Below, in pieces: positions 4,384-5,158 of a stretch of 5,158 bases of DNA. The translations under genes and the position numbers were made by a program. The stretch lies in contig MGTN01000075.1 of assembly GCA_001799475.1 (NCBI GenBank), positions 9,431-14,588 of the forward strand, given 5' to 3'. Under the pieces are notes generated by a model. It ran no database searches, was not told where the DNA came from, and was given only the letters and a program-made list of their open reading frames with translations. How positions within the stretch are numbered: position 1 is the first letter of the stretch; each line of letters opens with the position of its first letter. Origin of the DNA: Desulfovibrionales bacterium GWA2_65_9 (GTDB lineage Bacteria > Desulfobacterota > Desulfovibrionia > Desulfovibrionales > Desulfovibrionaceae).

Positions 4384-5158
4384 ATGGCCCAGGAGATTGG
4401 CGTTGCCAAGGTTGTCAAAGGCCAGATGACGGCCAGCGGTCCGGAGGGTGCGCGCACCCTGGCCGAAGGCAACCCTGTATTCAAGGGCGACACCTTGGCC
4501 ACGGCCAAGGGTGCGGCCGGGTCCATCGAGTTCCTCGACAAGACCGTCCTGAACGTCGGCGAGGGCTCCAAGGTCAGCCTGGACCAGTACGTCTTTGACG
4601 CCAGCAAGGGCACCGGCAAGGTGCTCTTCAAGATGGCCCAGGGCACCTTCCGCGCCGTCACCGGCGAGATCGTCAAGCAGAACCCCGAATCCTTCAAGAT
4701 GCAAAGCCCGCTGGCCACCATCGGCATCCGCGGCACGGAAACGGCGCACACCATCCCGCCCGAGGGCGGCCAGGGCAGCGAGAACCACCTGGTCATGGTC
4801 TTCGACGGCAAGCCCGTCATCGTCCAGCCGCTGGGCGGCGGGGCCTTCCAGATCCTGTCCCAGGCCGGCGTCAAGGTCGAGGTGGGCAAGTTCGGCGCTG
4901 GCCCGGTCCTGATCATGACCCCCCAGGAATTCAAGTACTACAACGCCCTGACCGCCACCGGCATCCAGCAGGGCGCGCCCACGGACACCATCTCCACCGG
5001 CACCCAGCAGGGCGCCGCCAACCAGGTGGTCAAGGACGCCCAGAACGCCGCGGCCAAGGCCGCTGCCGATGCCGCCGCCAAGGCCGCTGCGGCAACAGCC
5101 GCGCAGGCTGCCGCCGCTGCCGCCAAGGCCGCTGCCGACGCCGCTGCCAAGGCCGCTG
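4384..5158 (+). CDS. FecR-domain protein with Ala-rich spacer, C-terminus outside window
   Basis: The frame stays open from ATG 4384 to the right edge (258 residues and one extra base). Residues about 30-122 match the FecR domain as found in surface proteins: PVFKGDTLATAKG, then IEFLDKTVLNVGEGSKVSLDQYVFD, then GTFRAVTGEIVKQ, and finally SPLATIGIRGTE (108-119), the best-conserved signature. A beta-rich segment continues to about 185. Residues 193-211 repeat TG[I/T]QQGA, and from 221 the chain is almost only Ala with regular Lys and Asp. There is no signal peptide and no membrane helix, so this is not the classical FecR anti-sigma regulator of iron uptake. A signal-less start, a FecR-like N-terminal domain and a low-complexity spacer are typical of large type I-secreted adhesins, an inference that depends on the unseen C-terminus. 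Alternatives are a cytoplasmic or scaffold-like FecR protein. It probably has its own promoter in the AT-richer region upstream. Confidence 0.9.
   Translation, partial: MAQEIGVAKVVKGQMTASGPEGARTLAEGNPVFKGDTLATAKGAAGSIEFLDKTVLNVGEGSKVSLDQYVFDASKGTGKVLFKMAQGTFRAVTGEIVKQNPESFKMQSPLATIGIRGTETAHTIPPEGGQGSENHLVMVFDGKPVIVQPLGGGAFQILSQAGVKVEVGKFGAGPVLIMTPQEFKYYNALTATGIQQGAPTDTISTGTQQGAANQVVKDAQNAAAKAAADAAAKAAAATAAQAAAAAAKAAADAAAKAA
4955..5015 (+). repeat. Pair of 22-base direct repeats coding TG[I/T]QQGA
   Basis: Copies at 4955-4976 and 4994-5015 differ at a single base (T at 4964, C at 5003), which changes Ile to Thr. They lie 39 bases apart, a multiple of three, so the frame is kept. This marks a local duplication at the junction between the FecR-like region and the alanine-rich spacer. 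Confidence 0.75.
5047..5157 (+). repeat. Alanine-rich Lys/Asp repeat region
   Basis: The DNA repeats variants of GCCAAGGCCGCTGCC. The peptide AAAKAAADAAAKAA appears twice, at residues 222-235 (from 5047) and 245-258 (from 5116), separated by an Ala-rich link with Thr and Gln. Spacing of the Lys and Asp residues by four favours a single stable helix with salt bridges, suggesting a stiff spacer. The region continues past the window. Confidence 0.8.

Noticed and set aside
4329..5150. Minus-strand frames opposite the FecR-domain gene (4329-4934 and 4938-5150)
   Set aside because: The plus-strand frame carries a clear FecR signature and an ideal Shine-Dalgarno; the minus-strand poly-Ala product is the reverse reading of the repeat.

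Overview
The window reads as ordinary chromosomal DNA from a very GC-rich bacterium. The gene starts have good Shine-Dalgarno sequences, the third codon positions are dominated by G and C, and all the genes are on the plus strand. The combination of a Kup potassium transporter, a small secreted protein with a 'SWGQ..ELGVHP' motif and a FecR-domain protein running into an alanine-rich spacer is most reminiscent of Desulfovibrio-like sulfate reducers (Desulfovibrionales). That placement comes from memory of such proteins, not from a search, and is only moderately secure.

Layout: positions 1-2001 hold the body and natural C-terminus of a Kup-type K+ uptake permease whose N-terminus lies left of the window. 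A 129-base gap follows, with two small hairpins and a doubtful 41-codon reading frame that overlaps the next start as ATGA. Positions 2131-3447 encode a multi-pass membrane protein that looks like the O-antigen ligase/polymerase (Wzy_C) group, with a short tandem 12-base repeat coding for a charged insert. Only 46 bases later, 3494-4093 encode a small exported protein: signal peptide, charged probable coiled coil, a short conserved-looking motif, then a lysine/alanine tail like that of histone H1. A strong inverted repeat follows its stop codon.

Positions 4094-4383 are a clearly AT-richer intergenic stretch with a short palindrome and a plausible but weak promoter. From 4384 to the right edge runs the start of a FecR-domain protein without a signal peptide. 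It enters an Ala/Lys/Asp spacer and is cut by the window end. This arrangement fits the N-terminus of a large cell-surface or type I-secreted protein, which cannot be confirmed here.

Working together: the first three genes are co-directional and could be one transcript (gaps of 129 and 46 bases), although their functions are not obviously linked beyond the cell envelope. The fourth gene probably has its own promoter. I see no RNA genes, CRISPR array, insertion sequence or phage genes. No clearly new system is visible; the most interesting items are the histone-tailed exported protein and the truncated FecR/alanine-spacer protein.
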